This document shows positions 41,437 through 49,519 of a stretch of 64,000 bases of DNA, piece after piece. The DNA is taken from contig CAVYNE010000030.1 in the NCBI GenBank assembly GCA_963769715.1, positions 372,001 to 436,000 on the forward strand, in the 5' to 3' direction. The notes beneath the pieces are model-generated. The model ran no database searches, was not told the DNA's origin, and was given only the letters and a program-made list of their open reading frames with translations. This DNA is from Palsa-504 sp963769715 (GTDB taxonomy: Bacteria > Actinomycetota > Actinomycetes > Streptosporangiales > Streptosporangiaceae). The position numbers and the translations under genes were made by a program. Each line of letters opens with the position of its first letter. Positions within the stretch are counted from its first letter, which is position 1.

Positions 41437-42598
41437 CAGCTCCGCTGGCCAGGGGGGACGCCCCCCCTTGACCCCCCGTGGGCCGGGCAAGGTTCCGTGC
41501 GACCTCCGCCTCCCAGCCGGCCACCGCGCGGGTGGTGTCGATCTCGAACTCGAACCGCGCCACCATGTCCGGCTCGATGTCGGCCACGTCGCAGTAGAAC
41601 TGCTCGTACCAGCGGCGCAGCTGGTAAACCGGACCGTCCTCGGCGCAGAGCAGCGGGTTGTCCACCCGGCTCTTGTGCCGCCAGATCTCCACGTCCTGGG
41701 TGAAGCCCAGCCCGACGAAGTCGGCGAACTTGGCGGCGACCCGGCTCGCCTGCCCGTCCGACAGGCCGGGCGGCCGCCGGACGATGGCGCCCCACTGCAG
41801 CAGGAACGAGGTCGGGGTGACCGGGTAGTGGGTGTTGATCAGGACGCTCTCCATGGTCATGCCGTGGTAGTCGTGCCACAGGTTGTCGATCATGTAGGAG
41901 GGCCCGAAGTAGGACGCCTCAGAGCGCAAGGTCGTCTGCCCGCCCGCGCCGTCGGAGTAGTTCGACGCCCCGCCGACGTCGGGCCGCGATCGCGTCCGCA
42001 GGTACTGCGATGCGACGTGACCCTCGAAGACGTTCTTGAAGAACGTGGGGAACGCGAAGTGGACGTAGAAGAAGTGCGCCATGTCCACCACGTTGTCGAT
42101 CACCTCGCGGCAGTTCGCGCCCTCGACCAGGATCGAGTCCCAGGTCCAGTCGGTCCAATCTTGAGAGTAGGCGCCGTCGATCCGCGGAATGGTCACGTCC
42201 GGCGGCGGCGGGTTGCCCTCGGCGTCGTGCCAGACGAACAACTGCCCGTTGCGCTCCAGGGTGCGCCAGGATCGCGTCCGGGCCGCCACCGGGATCCGCC
42301 GGGCGTACGGCACCGAAGCGCACCGGCCGTCCCCGCCCCAGCGCCAGTCGTGGAACGGGCAGGCGATGGCGTCGCCCTTGACCGTGCCCTGGCTCAGGTC
42401 GCCGCCCATGTGCCTGCAGTACGCGTCGAGAACATGCAACTGCCCGCCCGAGTCGGCGAAGATCACAAGCTTGGTACCGAACGCGGCCACTGCGTGCGGG
42501 ACGCCGTCCCGGAACCGCCCCGCGAGGCCGAGGCAATGCCAGCCGCGTGCGAACCTGGCCGGCGGCGTGCCCGCATCGATGGTCCGAACCTGATCCAT
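41426..42598 (-). CDS. kshA: 3-ketosteroid 9-alpha-hydroxylase, Rieske oxygenase component
   Basis: A 390-aa Rieske oxygenase that hydroxylates C9 of androstadienedione and thereby opens ring B. The Rieske cluster ligands are Cys61, His63, Cys80 and His83 (YCRHMGG ... CPFHDW). The mononuclear iron site is 'DNVVDMAHFFYVHF' (Asp172, His175, His180). 'YSQDWTDWTWDSILVEGANC' is typical of KshA. The C-terminal ~20 residues (from PTGGQGG) come from a G/C-run-rich stretch and look unconserved. It is divergent from hsaA across a palindromic KstR operator only 10 bp from each start. Confidence 0.93.
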   Translation of the reverse strand: MDQVRTIDAGTPPARFARGWHCLGLAGRFRDGVPHAVAAFGTKLVIFADSGGQLHVLDAYCRHMGGDLSQGTVKGDAIACPFHDWRWGGDGRCASVPYARRIPVAARTRSWRTLERNGQLFVWHDAEGNPPPPDVTIPRIDGAYSQDWTDWTWDSILVEGANCREVIDNVVDMAHFFYVHFAFPTFFKNVFEGHVASQYLRTRSRPDVGGASNYSDGAGGQTTLRSEASYFGPSYMIDNLWHDYHGMTMESVLINTHYPVTPTSFLLQWGAIVRRPPGLSDGQASRVAAKFADFVGLGFTQDVEIWRHKSRVDNPLLCAEDGPVYQLRRWYEQFYCDVADIEPDMVARFEFEIDTTRAVAGWEAEVARNLARPTGGQGGASPLASGADAG

Positions 42599-42603
42599 AC
42601 CCT

Positions 42604-42627
42604 AAGACTAGAACATGTTCTAGTCTT
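42604..42627. promoter_or_regulatory. 24-bp perfect palindrome holding a KstR operator between kshA and hsaA
   Basis: Half-site AAGACTAGAACA followed by its exact reverse complement. The centre TAGAACATGTTCTA (42609-42622) matches TnnAACnnGTTnnA. It fills most of the 34-bp gap between two divergent starts, so one bound dimer would block both promoters; leaders must be very short. Confidence 0.9.
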
Positions 42628-42632
42628 GGCAT

Positions 42633-43814
42633 ATGGCAGACCTAGATCAGCAGGCGGTGCTCGCCGGGATCACTGAGCTGCTCCCGGTGTTCCGGCAGCG
42701 GGCGCAGGAGGCCGAGGACGGCCGGGTGGTGCCGGCCGAGTCGGTCAAGGCGCTGGCCGAGACGGGGTTCTTCCGGCTGCTCCAGCCGAGGAGTTCCGGC
42801 GGGCTCGAGGCGGACCCGGTCGCGTTCTTCACCGCGGTCCGGCTCATCGCCAGCGCGTGCGGCTCGACCGGCTGGGTCGCCTCGGTCGTCGGCGTACATC
42901 CCTGGCAGCTCGCCCTGTTCCCGCCGCAGGCCCAGCAGGACGTCTGGGGCGCCGACCCCGCGACCAGGATGTCCTCCTCCTACGCGCCCACCGGCCGGGC
43001 CACGCAGACCGAGGGGGGCTACCGGCTGGACGGGCGGTGGAGTTTCTCCTCCGGCTGCGACCACGCCAGCTGGGTGCTGCTCGGCGGCATCGTGCTCGAC
43101 GACGAGCACAAGCCCGTCGACTTCCGCACGTTCCTGCTGCCGGCCAGCGACTACGCCATCGACGACGTCTGGGACACGGTGGGGCTGCGCGGCACGGGCA
43201 GCAACGACATCGTGGTGGACGGCGCCTTCGTCCCCGAGCACAGGTCGCTGAGCTTCACGAACGTCACCCGGTGCGCCTGCCCGGGACAGCAGGTCAATGA
43301 AGGGCCGCTGTACCGGATCCCGTTCGGCTCCATATTCTCTTATGCCATCACCACGCCGATCATCGGCATGGGGACGGGTGCGTACGAGGCCCACGTGGCC
43401 TACCAGCGCGGCCGGGTGCGGGCCTCCTACGTCGGGGTGAAGGCGGCCGAGGACCCGTTCGGGCAGGTGCGGATCGCCGAGGCCGCGGCCCTGCTGGACG
43501 CGGCGTGGCTGGCGCTGGAGCGGGACATGACCGAGCTGATGGCGCACGCGCGCGCCGGGGAGAAGATCCCGCTGCCGCTGCGGCTGCGGGTGCGGCGCGA
43601 CCAGGTGACCGGCACCGGCCAGGCCATCCGGGCGGTGGACCTGCTGTTCGAGAACTCCGGCGGGCGGGCGCTGAAGATGGGCACGCCGATCCAGCGGTTC
43701 TGGCGGGACGCGCACGCCGGCCGGGTGCACGCGATCAACGACCCGGAACGGGCGCTGTCGATGTTCGGTCGCGGCGAGTTCGGCCACGACGTGCCGCCGG
43801 ACGCGATGTTCTGA
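42633..43814 (+). CDS. hsaA: 3-HSA hydroxylase, oxygenase component
   Basis: A 393-aa flavin-dependent monooxygenase of the acyl-CoA-dehydrogenase fold that hydroxylates 3-hydroxy-9,10-seconandrostatrienedione to a catechol using FMNH2 from HsaB. Typical stretches are 'ALAETGFFRLLQPRSSGG', 'GSTGWVASVVGVHPWQLALF', 'GRWSFSSGCDHASWVLLGGI', 'VGLRGTGSNDIVVDGAFVPE' and 'ENSGGRALKMGTPIQRFWRD'. Length matches HsaA. It is first in hsaA-hsaD-hsaC-hsaB and shares the palindromic operator with kshA. Confidence 0.94.
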   Translation: MADLDQQAVLAGITELLPVFRQRAQEAEDGRVVPAESVKALAETGFFRLLQPRSSGGLEADPVAFFTAVRLIASACGSTGWVASVVGVHPWQLALFPPQAQQDVWGADPATRMSSSYAPTGRATQTEGGYRLDGRWSFSSGCDHASWVLLGGIVLDDEHKPVDFRTFLLPASDYAIDDVWDTVGLRGTGSNDIVVDGAFVPEHRSLSFTNVTRCACPGQQVNEGPLYRIPFGSIFSYAITTPIIGMGTGAYEAHVAYQRGRVRASYVGVKAAEDPFGQVRIAEAAALLDAAWLALERDMTELMAHARAGEKIPLPLRLRVRRDQVTGTGQAIRAVDLLFENSGGRALKMGTPIQRFWRDAHAGRVHAINDPERALSMFGRGEFGHDVPPDAMF

Positions 43815-43827
43815 GGGGAGGTCCGCC

Positions 43828-44650
43828 ATGCACCTGCACTACGAGGAAGCCGGGGAAGCTGGGTCCGGCCCGCCGGTCGTCCTGCTGCACGGCGGCGGCC
43901 CCGGCGCTTCGGGTCCGTCCAACTTCGCCAAGAACCTGCCCGTCTTCGCCGAACAGTTCCGCACCCTGGTCGTCGACCAGCCCGGCTACGGCAAGTCCGA
44001 CAAACCGCCGGTGCCAGGGGAACTACTTCACCTTCGCCGCGGACGCGCTGGCGGCCCTGCTCGACGAGCTCGGGCTTGAGCGGGTGCACCTGGTCGGCAA
44101 CTCCCTGGGCGGGGGCACCGCGGTGCGGTTCGCGCTCAACTACCCCGAACGCGCCGGACGCCTGGTCCTGATGGGCCCGGGCGGCCTGTCTCTCAACGTG
44201 TTCGCGCCGGACCCGACCGAAGGCGTCAAGCGGCTCACCGAGTTCGCCGCGCCGCCCGGCCCCAGCCGGGAGAAGATGGCCGCGTTCCTGCGCACGCTGG
44301 TCTTCGACCAGCGGCTGGTGACCGACGAGCTGATCGACGAGCGGTACGCCGCGGCCTGCGCTCCCGAGTCCCTGGCCGCGATGGCGTCGATGGGCGCGTC
44401 GTTCTTCGACCCGGCCAGCTACGAGCAGGGGCTGCTGTGGCGGGAGGCGCACCGGCTGCGGAACCGGGTGCTGCTGATCTGGGGTCGCGAGGACCGGGTG
44501 AACCCGGTCGACGGCGCGCTGGTGGGGCTGAAGCTGATCCGCCGCGCGCAGCTGCACGTGTTCGGCGGCTGCGGCCACTGGGCGCAGCTGGAGAAGTTCG
44601 ACGAGTTCAACCGGCTGGCGATCAGCTTCCTGGAAGGGGAAGAACCGTGA
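43828..44650 (+). pseudogene. hsaD: 4,9-DSHA meta-cleavage hydrolase HsaD, apparent single-base frameshift
   Basis: ATG 43828 with GAGGGGAGG. The first ~64 codons read 'VVLLHGGGPGASGPSNFAKN' and 'LVVDQPGYGKSDKPPVPG'. Removing one G from GGGG at 44017-44020 restores '..PGNYFTFAADALAALLDE' and the rest of HsaD: 'HLVGNSLGGGTAVRFAL' (nucleophile Ser), 'GPGGLSLNVFAPDPTEGVKR', 'LLIWGREDRVNPVDGAL' (Asp), 'VFGGCGHWAQLEKFDEF' (His). Everything else is conserved, so a homopolymer sequencing error is the simplest explanation. Its TGA overlaps the hsaC GTG. HsaD splits the ring-cleavage product into HIP and a C5 dienoate. Confidence 0.9.
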
Positions 44651-45564
44651 TCTCATCGCTCGGCTACCTGCGGATCTCCTCCGCCGACGTGGCCGCCTGG
44701 CGCGAGTTCGGGGTGAAGGTCCTCGGCCTGACCGAGGGCTCTGCTGCTAAACACGGGGGCCCCGAGCCCGGCGCGCTCTACCTGCGGATGGACGATTTCC
44801 CGGCGCGGCTGGTGATCGTGCCCGGGTCTTCCGAACGGCTGCTCGCGGTCGGCTGGGAGGTCGCGGACGCGGCCGCGCTGGCCGCGGTGGGCCAGGCCCT
44901 GGCCGACGCCGGGGTCGCGGTCAAGCCGGGGACCCCGGACGAGCTGGCCGCCCGGCGGGTGGCGTCGATGCTGGTTTTCGAGGACCCGGCCGGCCATGCC
45001 CTGGAGGTGTTCTGCGGGGCCGCGCTCGAGCACCGGCCGTCGGTCAGCCCGTACGGGAACCGCTTCGTCACCGGCGCGATGGGCCTGGGGCACGTGGTGC
45101 TGCCGGTGACGCCCGGCTCGTCGGCGCCCTTGGACTTCTACACCGAGGTCCTCGGGTTCCGGCTGCGGGACTCGATGCGGATGCCGGCCGAGTTCTTCGG
45201 CGGAGCCAAGGGCGACCCGCCGGTGTGGTTCCGGTTCCTCGGCTGCAACCCGCGGCACCACTCGCTGGCCCTGGCGCCGGTGCCCGCCCCGGCCGGCCTC
45301 GTGCACCTGATGATCGAGACCGCGTCCCTGGACGACGTGGGCCAGGCCCTCGACCGGTGCGCCCGGCGCGGCGCGCCGGTGTCCGCGACGCTGGGGCGGC
45401 ACGCCAACGACCTGATGGTCTCGTTCTACGTGCGCACCCCCGGCGGGTTCGACATCGAGTACGGCACCGACGGCCTGCTGGTCGACGACGCCACCTGGAT
45501 CAGCCGGGAGAGCACCGCGGTCAGCCTGTGGGGGCATAGCTTTGCCGGCCCCGCCACGCCCTGA
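44647..45564 (+). CDS. hsaC: 3,4-DHSA extradiol dioxygenase
   Basis: A 305-aa type I extradiol dioxygenase (vicinal oxygen chelate fold, two repeats) that opens the catechol ring A. GTG 44647 overlaps the hsaD stop (GTGA). Iron ligands are seen as His149 (GLGHVVLPV), His204 or His205 (RHHSLALAP) and Glu271 (FDIEYG). 'SLGYLRISSADVAAWREFG' is the usual HsaC start. The alternative would be a BphC-type enzyme, but the operon makes HsaC much more likely. Confidence 0.94.
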   Translation: MISSLGYLRISSADVAAWREFGVKVLGLTEGSAAKHGGPEPGALYLRMDDFPARLVIVPGSSERLLAVGWEVADAAALAAVGQALADAGVAVKPGTPDELAARRVASMLVFEDPAGHALEVFCGAALEHRPSVSPYGNRFVTGAMGLGHVVLPVTPGSSAPLDFYTEVLGFRLRDSMRMPAEFFGGAKGDPPVWFRFLGCNPRHHSLALAPVPAPAGLVHLMIETASLDDVGQALDRCARRGAPVSATLGRHANDLMVSFYVRTPGGFDIEYGTDGLLVDDATWISRESTAVSLWGHSFAGPATP

Positions 45565-45565
45565 C

Positions 45566-46180
45566 GTGGCCCCGGAAGCCGCCCCCGCGGCGGCCGCGTC
45601 CGACGCCGGCCGCGAGCCGTCCCCGTCCCCGTCCCCGTCCTCCGAGCCCGAGGCCGCCGCCTTCCGGCAGGTGCTCGGTCACTTCTGCACCGGCGTCACC
45701 GTTATCACCACGGCTGCCGGGGGCGGGCTAGCCGGGTTCGCGTGCCAGGCGTTCGCCGCGCTATCCCTGGCGCCGCCCCTGGTGCTGTTCTGCCCCAGCC
45801 GGTCGTCGGCCACCTGGCCGGTGATCGAGCGGGCCGGGCACTTCTGCGCCAACGTGCTCGCGGACGGGCAGCAGGAGCTGGCCCGGCGGTTCGGGACCAG
45901 CGGGGGCGACAAGTTCGCCGGGGTCGGCTGGTCCCCGGCACCGTCCGGGGCGCCGGTCCTGGACGGCGCGCTGACCTGGGTCGAGTGCGCGGTCGAGGCA
46001 GTCCACGAGGCCGGAGACCACTACCTGGTCGTGGGCCGGGTCACCGGGCTCGGGCCGTGCCGCGCGGGCAAGCCGCTGCTGTTCTACCGGGGCCGGTACG
46101 CGGCCACCGACCCGGGGCACGGGCCGACCGAAGTCGTCGACACGCTGCTGGCGTGGCCGCGGCATGCCGACTGGATGTAA
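45566..46180 (+). CDS. hsaB: Flavin reductase component of 3-HSA hydroxylase
   Basis: A ~204-aa flavin reductase giving FMNH2 to HsaA. The core starts at about residue 28 ('FRQVLGHFCTGVTVITTA'), with 'GFACQAFAALSLAPPLVLFC', 'FCANVLADGQQELARRFG', 'GAPVLDGALTWVECAVEA' and 'KPLLFYRGRYAA'. A 25-residue Ala/Pro/Ser leader precedes it; a TTG at 45542 inside hsaC is a possible earlier start, and neither has a clear ribosome site. It is last in the hsa operon and followed by a strong hairpin. Confidence 0.9.
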   Translation: MAPEAAPAAAASDAGREPSPSPSPSSEPEAAAFRQVLGHFCTGVTVITTAAGGGLAGFACQAFAALSLAPPLVLFCPSRSSATWPVIERAGHFCANVLADGQQELARRFGTSGGDKFAGVGWSPAPSGAPVLDGALTWVECAVEAVHEAGDHYLVVGRVTGLGPCRAGKPLLFYRGRYAATDPGHGPTEVVDTLLAWPRHADWM

Positions 46181-46181
46181 T

Positions 46182-46213
46182 CCGGACGCGCCCGGGGGGG
46201 AGGGCGCGCCCGG
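46182..46213. terminator. Bidirectional hairpin between hsaB and the SCP2 gene
   Basis: Arms 46182-46193 and 46202-46213 (CCGGaCGCGCCC / GGGCGCGCCCGG) pair 11 of 12 bases with an 8-base loop. It sits in the 37-bp gap between two convergent stops. Confidence 0.75.
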
Positions 46214-46217
46214 AAGT

Positions 46218-46604
46218 TCAGTATTCAGTGTCAATGGTAGCCAGCGCGGTTTGGACCTTTTCCAGCGGGCCGCGCAGCTGCATCATCTTCAGCATCTTGC
46301 CCTTGATCTTAACCTTGCCCTGGGTGAACGCCTTCTGCCCGTTCAGTTCGCCTTTGTTGACCTGGGCCGACGTCTCGTAGGACTGGCTGATGGTGACCTC
46401 CGCGTCATCGAGGTCGCCCAGGCCCGCCGAGGCGCTGCCGTCGGCGATGCGCAGCCAGTACCGGATCTCGCCCTGCGGCGAGTCCGAGATCACCATCTGG
46501 AGGGCCGCGATCTTGCCTTTGAGCGCGGCGTGGACCGCATCGTCCTGGGCCAGCGCGGCGTTGTATTCGTCGATCCACTCTTGGGACAGGTACTTGACCG
46601 GCAT
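46218..46604 (-). CDS. SCP2 sterol-binding domain protein
   Basis: A 128-aa single-domain SCP-2-like protein: 'EIRYWLRIADGSASAGLGDL' and 'QKAFTQGKVKIKGKMLKMMQ' are typical of the sterol/lipid carrier fold. It probably binds steroid or fatty acyl-CoA in the cytoplasm. A Shine-Dalgarno (GGAAGGG) precedes the ATG. It is convergent with hsaB. Its upstream region has a repeat and a KstR2-like palindrome (46748-46761), which would fit steroid-linked control, though that site is 144 bp away. Confidence 0.85.
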   Translation of the reverse strand: MPVKYLSQEWIDEYNAALAQDDAVHAALKGKIAALQMVISDSPQGEIRYWLRIADGSASAGLGDLDDAEVTISQSYETSAQVNKGELNGQKAFTQGKVKIKGKMLKMMQLRGPLEKVQTALATIDTEY

Positions 46605-46624
46605 CGCTGCTCATCCCTTCCCTT

Positions 46625-46677
46625 TCAGTGGCGGCACGGCCCTGACGACCGTCAGTGGCGGCACGGCCCTGACGACC
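46625..46677 (+). repeat. 26-bp direct repeat, two copies plus a partial third
   Basis: Copies at 46625-46650 and 46652-46677 (begin TCAGTGGCGGCACGGCCCTG), period 27; a degraded copy begins near 46684. They lie between the SCP2 start and the KstR2-like palindrome. Confidence 0.85.
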
Positions 46678-46747
46678 AGCTCACTGGCGGCACAGCAGGC
46701 CACTGACGATTCCAAGCCAGGCTCAAGCGCCACGAGCAGGCCAAATG

Positions 46748-46761
46748 ACCAAGCGCTTGCT
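46748..46761. promoter_or_regulatory. KstR2-like palindrome
   Basis: ACCAAGCGCTTGCT matches the published KstR2 pattern AnCAAGnnCTTGnT at all fixed positions. KstR2 controls degradation of rings C and D (HIP). No kstR2 gene is recognised in the window; other TetR regulators bind similar sites. Confidence 0.5.
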
Positions 46762-47049
46762 TGGTAAGCCTAGTGCGGCCCGCCTGCCGCCGTCAACGCC
46801 GCGCAACTGGCCGCCAGGCCACCGATCAGGTGGCCGACTCGAAGCACCAGGACGTTCGGCTCAATGATCTCTGTCAGCTGCCCCAGGAACTGGACCGATC
46901 ATGATCACGTGTCATTCGGCGTCATTGCTGGCGCCCTTCGGCACACGATCACGGTACCGGTGCCTCTTGCCGAACGCGTTAGCGAAGGCTAACGTGTGGA
47001 GGCCTGACACACCTGGGGGCTGTCGGTCGCGGAGCCCTCGCCCTCGCAT

Positions 47050-47269
47050 CCTGTCGATAGAGTTCCTGGTCCACGCCTGGGACTTCGCCCAGGCCACCGG
47101 CCAGCGAGTGGTCGTCTCCGACGAGGTCGCCCAGCACGTCCTCGGCGTGGCCAACCAGATCATCACTCCCGAGGCCCGCGGCGGCGGAGCCTTCGCCGAC
47201 CCGCTCGAAGCCGGGCCGGACGCCGGTATCCTCGACCGGCTCGTCGCCTTCACCGGCCGGGCCGGATAA
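47050..47269 (+). pseudogene. C-terminal remnant of a TIGR03086/mycothiol-maleylpyruvate-isomerase-type protein
   Basis: Only the last ~72 residues are recognisable: 'SIEFLVHAWDFAQATGQRVV' then 'FADPLEAGPDAGILDRLVAF'. These match the C-terminal end of actinobacterial TIGR03086 DinB-like metal-binding proteins (~190 aa). The N-terminal metal-binding half is missing and the sequence before it is unrelated, so this is a 5'-truncated remnant. It lies 28 bp before the VOC gene. Confidence 0.7.
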
Positions 47270-47297
47270 GCCGTTTCATTCACCCGAAGGGGGAACC

Positions 47298-48080
47298 ATG
47301 CCCGAACGCACCTCTTACACCCAGGGCACACCGAACTGGGTCGATCTGCAGACCACCGACCAGGACGCCGCGAAGGCGTTCTACACGGGCCTGTTCGGCT
47401 GGACCTACGATGACCAGCCGATGCCGCAGGGGCCGGTGTACTCGATGGCCATGCTCGGCGGCCATCCGGTCGCCGCCATCGCCCCGCAATCACCCGAACT
47501 GGCCGCCGCGGGCGCGCCGCCGATGTGGAACACCTACCTGGCGGTCGATTCGGCCGACGACGCGGTGGCCAGGGTCGAAGCCGTCGGCGGCAAGGTGGCG
47601 ATGGCGCCGTTCGACGTCATGGACGCCGGGCGGATGGCGTTCGTGCTGGACCCGGCGGGCGCGGGCGTGGCGCTGTGGCAGGCTAACCAGCACATCGGCG
47701 CCACGCTGGTGAACGAACCCGGCACGGTCGTCTGGAACGAGCTCGTCACCACCGACCCGGGCGTCGTCACGTTCTACGCCGATGTGCTGGGCTTGACCAC
47801 CTCCACGGAGGACATGGGCGCCGGGAATATGTACACGGTGTTCCAGGCGGGCGGGACGATGGTAGGCGGCACGACCGCGCCGCAGATGGCGGGCGTGCCC
47901 AATCACTGGCACGTGTACTTCGAGGTCGCCGACGCGGACGCCGCCGCGGCGAAGGTAGGGGAACTGGGCGGGGCGGTCGTGGTCGAACCGTTCGACATAC
48001 CGGTCGGCCGCATAGCGGTCGTCAGCGACCCGCAGGGCGCGGTGTTCAGCATCATGAAGTCGGCGCCCCAGCCCGGATAG
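47298..48080 (+). CDS. VOC (glyoxalase/bleomycin-resistance fold) protein, two domains
   Basis: A 260-aa protein with GAAGGGGG before its ATG. It has two vicinal-oxygen-chelate units: ~10-125 ('GTPNWVDLQTTDQDAAKAFY') and ~138-255 ('GTVVWNELVTTDPGVVTFYA', 'NHWHVYFEVADADAAAAKVG'). It resembles the actinobacterial CFP-30B-like glyoxalase family, whose substrate is unknown. The adjacent DinB-type remnant and TfoX-like gene suggest an old stress or detoxification cluster, not a defined pathway. Confidence 0.85.
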   Translation: MPERTSYTQGTPNWVDLQTTDQDAAKAFYTGLFGWTYDDQPMPQGPVYSMAMLGGHPVAAIAPQSPELAAAGAPPMWNTYLAVDSADDAVARVEAVGGKVAMAPFDVMDAGRMAFVLDPAGAGVALWQANQHIGATLVNEPGTVVWNELVTTDPGVVTFYADVLGLTTSTEDMGAGNMYTVFQAGGTMVGGTTAPQMAGVPNHWHVYFEVADADAAAAKVGELGGAVVVEPFDIPVGRIAVVSDPQGAVFSIMKSAPQPG

Positions 48081-48123
48081 CACAGCCCGCTTAGCGCCGA
48101 GCCTGGCGAGTCAGGAGCCCACG

Positions 48124-48498
48124 GTGGAGATACCCAAGCCCAGCGAGGAGGACAAGCAGTTCTTCCGCTCGCTGCTGCCCGAGGACCCGGAGGTCGAGAT
48201 CAAGCCGATGTTCGGCAACCTCGGCGCCTTCGTGCACGGCAACATGTTCGCCGGGCTGTTCGGGTCCGCCGTGGGCGTCCGGCTCGGCGAGGCTGACGCC
48301 GGGGAACTGGCCGCCATCGACGGGTCGGGCCCGTTCGGCCCCGCCGAGCGCCCGATGGGCGGCTACCTTAGCCTGCCCGTGACCTGGCGTGATGACGCCG
48401 ACCTGGCCGCACGCTGGGTGGAGAAGGCCCGAGCCCACGTCGGCTCGCTGCCTCCTAAGGTCAAGAAGCCTAGGAAGGGTGGCGTGTCGGCCGGCTGA
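48124..48498 (+). CDS. TfoX/Sxy N-terminal domain protein
   Basis: A 124-aa protein with a GTG start; no strong ribosome site. The TfoX-N fold is seen in 'VEIKPMFGNLGAFVHGNMFA', GLFGSAVGVRLG and 'RPMGGYLSLPVTWRDDADLA'. The basic tail is 'KVKKPRKGG'. In gammaproteobacteria Sxy activates competence genes, but short actinobacterial members have no established function. A stem-loop overlaps its stop. Confidence 0.78.
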   Translation: MEIPKPSEEDKQFFRSLLPEDPEVEIKPMFGNLGAFVHGNMFAGLFGSAVGVRLGEADAGELAAIDGSGPFGPAERPMGGYLSLPVTWRDDADLAARWVEKARAHVGSLPPKVKKPRKGGVSAG

Positions 48499-48512
48499 GG
48501 TCCATCAGCCGG
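48491..48512. terminator. Stem-loop overlapping the TfoX-like stop codon
   Basis: CCGGCTGA - GGTCCA - TCAGCCGG: perfect 8-bp stem, 6-base loop, between convergent genes. Confidence 0.55.
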
Positions 48513-48561
48513 GTTCAGGGCAGCGCAAGTCAGGGCAGGGCCGTGTTCAGTGCAGGGCCGG

Positions 48562-49419
48562 TCAGGGCAGGGCGGCGGCCACCGCGTCGTGCAGCGAGGT
48601 GGTCGGTCGGCCGATGAGCTGGCGCAGGTGGCCGCTGTCGACGTAGAGGTCGCCGCGGGCCAGGCCGCGGTCCGCGTCGGCGACGATCGCGGCGGCCGGC
48701 TCGGGCAGCCCGGCGCTGATGAGCAGTTGCGCGTATTCCGCTACAGGCAGGTCGTGGTAGCTGACGGGCTGGCCGGCCTGGGCGCTGATCTCGGCCGCGA
48801 GCTCGGTGAGGGTGAACGCCCGGTCGCCGCCGAGTTCGTAGACGCGGCCAGCGTGCCCGTCGCCGGCCAGGACGGCGGCCGCCGCGGCCGCGTAGTCGGC
48901 CCGGGTGGCCGCGCTGACCCGACCGTCGCCGGCGCTGCCCGGCAGCGAGCCGCGCTGCAGGATCGCGGGGATCTGGGCGGTGTAGTTCTCGGTGTACCAG
49001 CTGTGGCGCAGCAGTACGTACTCCAGGCCGGAGGCGCGCAGCGCCGCCTCGGTGGCCTGGTGCTCCGCGGCCAGACGCAGCGTGGTGGTGTCGGCGTTGG
49101 CGATGCTGGTGTAGGCGAGCAGGCCCGCTCCGGCGCGGCGGGCGGCGTCGATGGCGTGGCCGTGCTGCCGGACGCGCTGCCCGGCCTCGCTGGCGGAGAT
49201 CAGCAAGATCCGGTCGGCGCCGCGGAAGGCTTGGCCGAGGGTCGCCGGGTCGTCGTAGTCGATGACGCGGACCCGGACGCCGCGGTCGGCCAGGTCCTTG
49301 ATCTTAGTGGTGTCCCGTCCCGCCGCGGTGATGTCCCGGGCGGGGACGCCCTGCTGAAGCAGGTTCTCCACGACAAGGCGGCCGAGTTGGCCGGTAGCGC
49401 CGGTGATGACGACTGACAT
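48562..49419 (-). CDS. NmrA/SDR-type NAD(P)-binding oxidoreductase (QOR2-like)
   Basis: A 285-aa atypical short-chain dehydrogenase; ATG 49419 has AGGAG. The cofactor site is 'VVITGATGQLGRLVVENLLQ'; further features are 'LLAYTSIANADTTTLRLAAE', 'RHSWYTENYTAQIPAILQRG' and 'YELGGDRAFTLTELAAEISA', as in E. coli QOR2 and NmrA-like proteins that act as quinone or aldehyde reductases or redox sensors. It is divergent from an HxlR regulator, an arrangement typical of electrophile-responsive pairs. Confidence 0.85.
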   Translation of the reverse strand: MSVVITGATGQLGRLVVENLLQQGVPARDITAAGRDTTKIKDLADRGVRVRVIDYDDPATLGQAFRGADRILLISASEAGQRVRQHGHAIDAARRAGAGLLAYTSIANADTTTLRLAAEHQATEAALRASGLEYVLLRHSWYTENYTAQIPAILQRGSLPGSAGDGRVSAATRADYAAAAAAVLAGDGHAGRVYELGGDRAFTLTELAAEISAQAGQPVSYHDLPVAEYAQLLISAGLPEPAAAIVADADRGLARGDLYVDSGHLRQLIGRPTTSLHDAVAAALP

Positions 49420-49491
49420 TCCAGGCTCCTTATTGCTGAATCGGGTCACCCGGGCCAACTCGTCAGGAGCCACCTGAGCTTCCCATCGGAG

Positions 49492-49516
49492 AGTACCCAC
49501 TTTGAAGTAAGGTACT
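49492..49516. promoter_or_regulatory. Dyad operator between the QOR2-like gene and hxlR
   Basis: Imperfect dyad AGTACCcACTT ... AAGTaaGGTACT around TG. Placed 4 bp before the hxlR GTG and 73 bp from the reductase start, it fits HxlR-family sites, which often contain GTAC half-sites. Confidence 0.65.
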
Positions 49517-49519
49517 TGC

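Larger units (their letters stand above)
46605..47049. other. Intergenic region with repeats and a KstR2-like site
   Basis: About 445 bp without an intact gene. It holds two 26-bp direct repeats (46625-46677), a degenerate third copy, and the palindrome at 46748-46761. The stretch 46780-47040 looks like eroded sequence before the gene remnant. Confidence 0.6.

Noticed and set aside
41450..41490. G/C-run palindrome at the kshA 3' end as a terminator
   Set aside because: The small CxxC gene starts just upstream of this point and the operon clearly continues; no loss of downstream coupling.
46625..46677. Possible CRISPR repeats
   Set aside because: Copies are one base apart; there is no spacer structure or cas gene.
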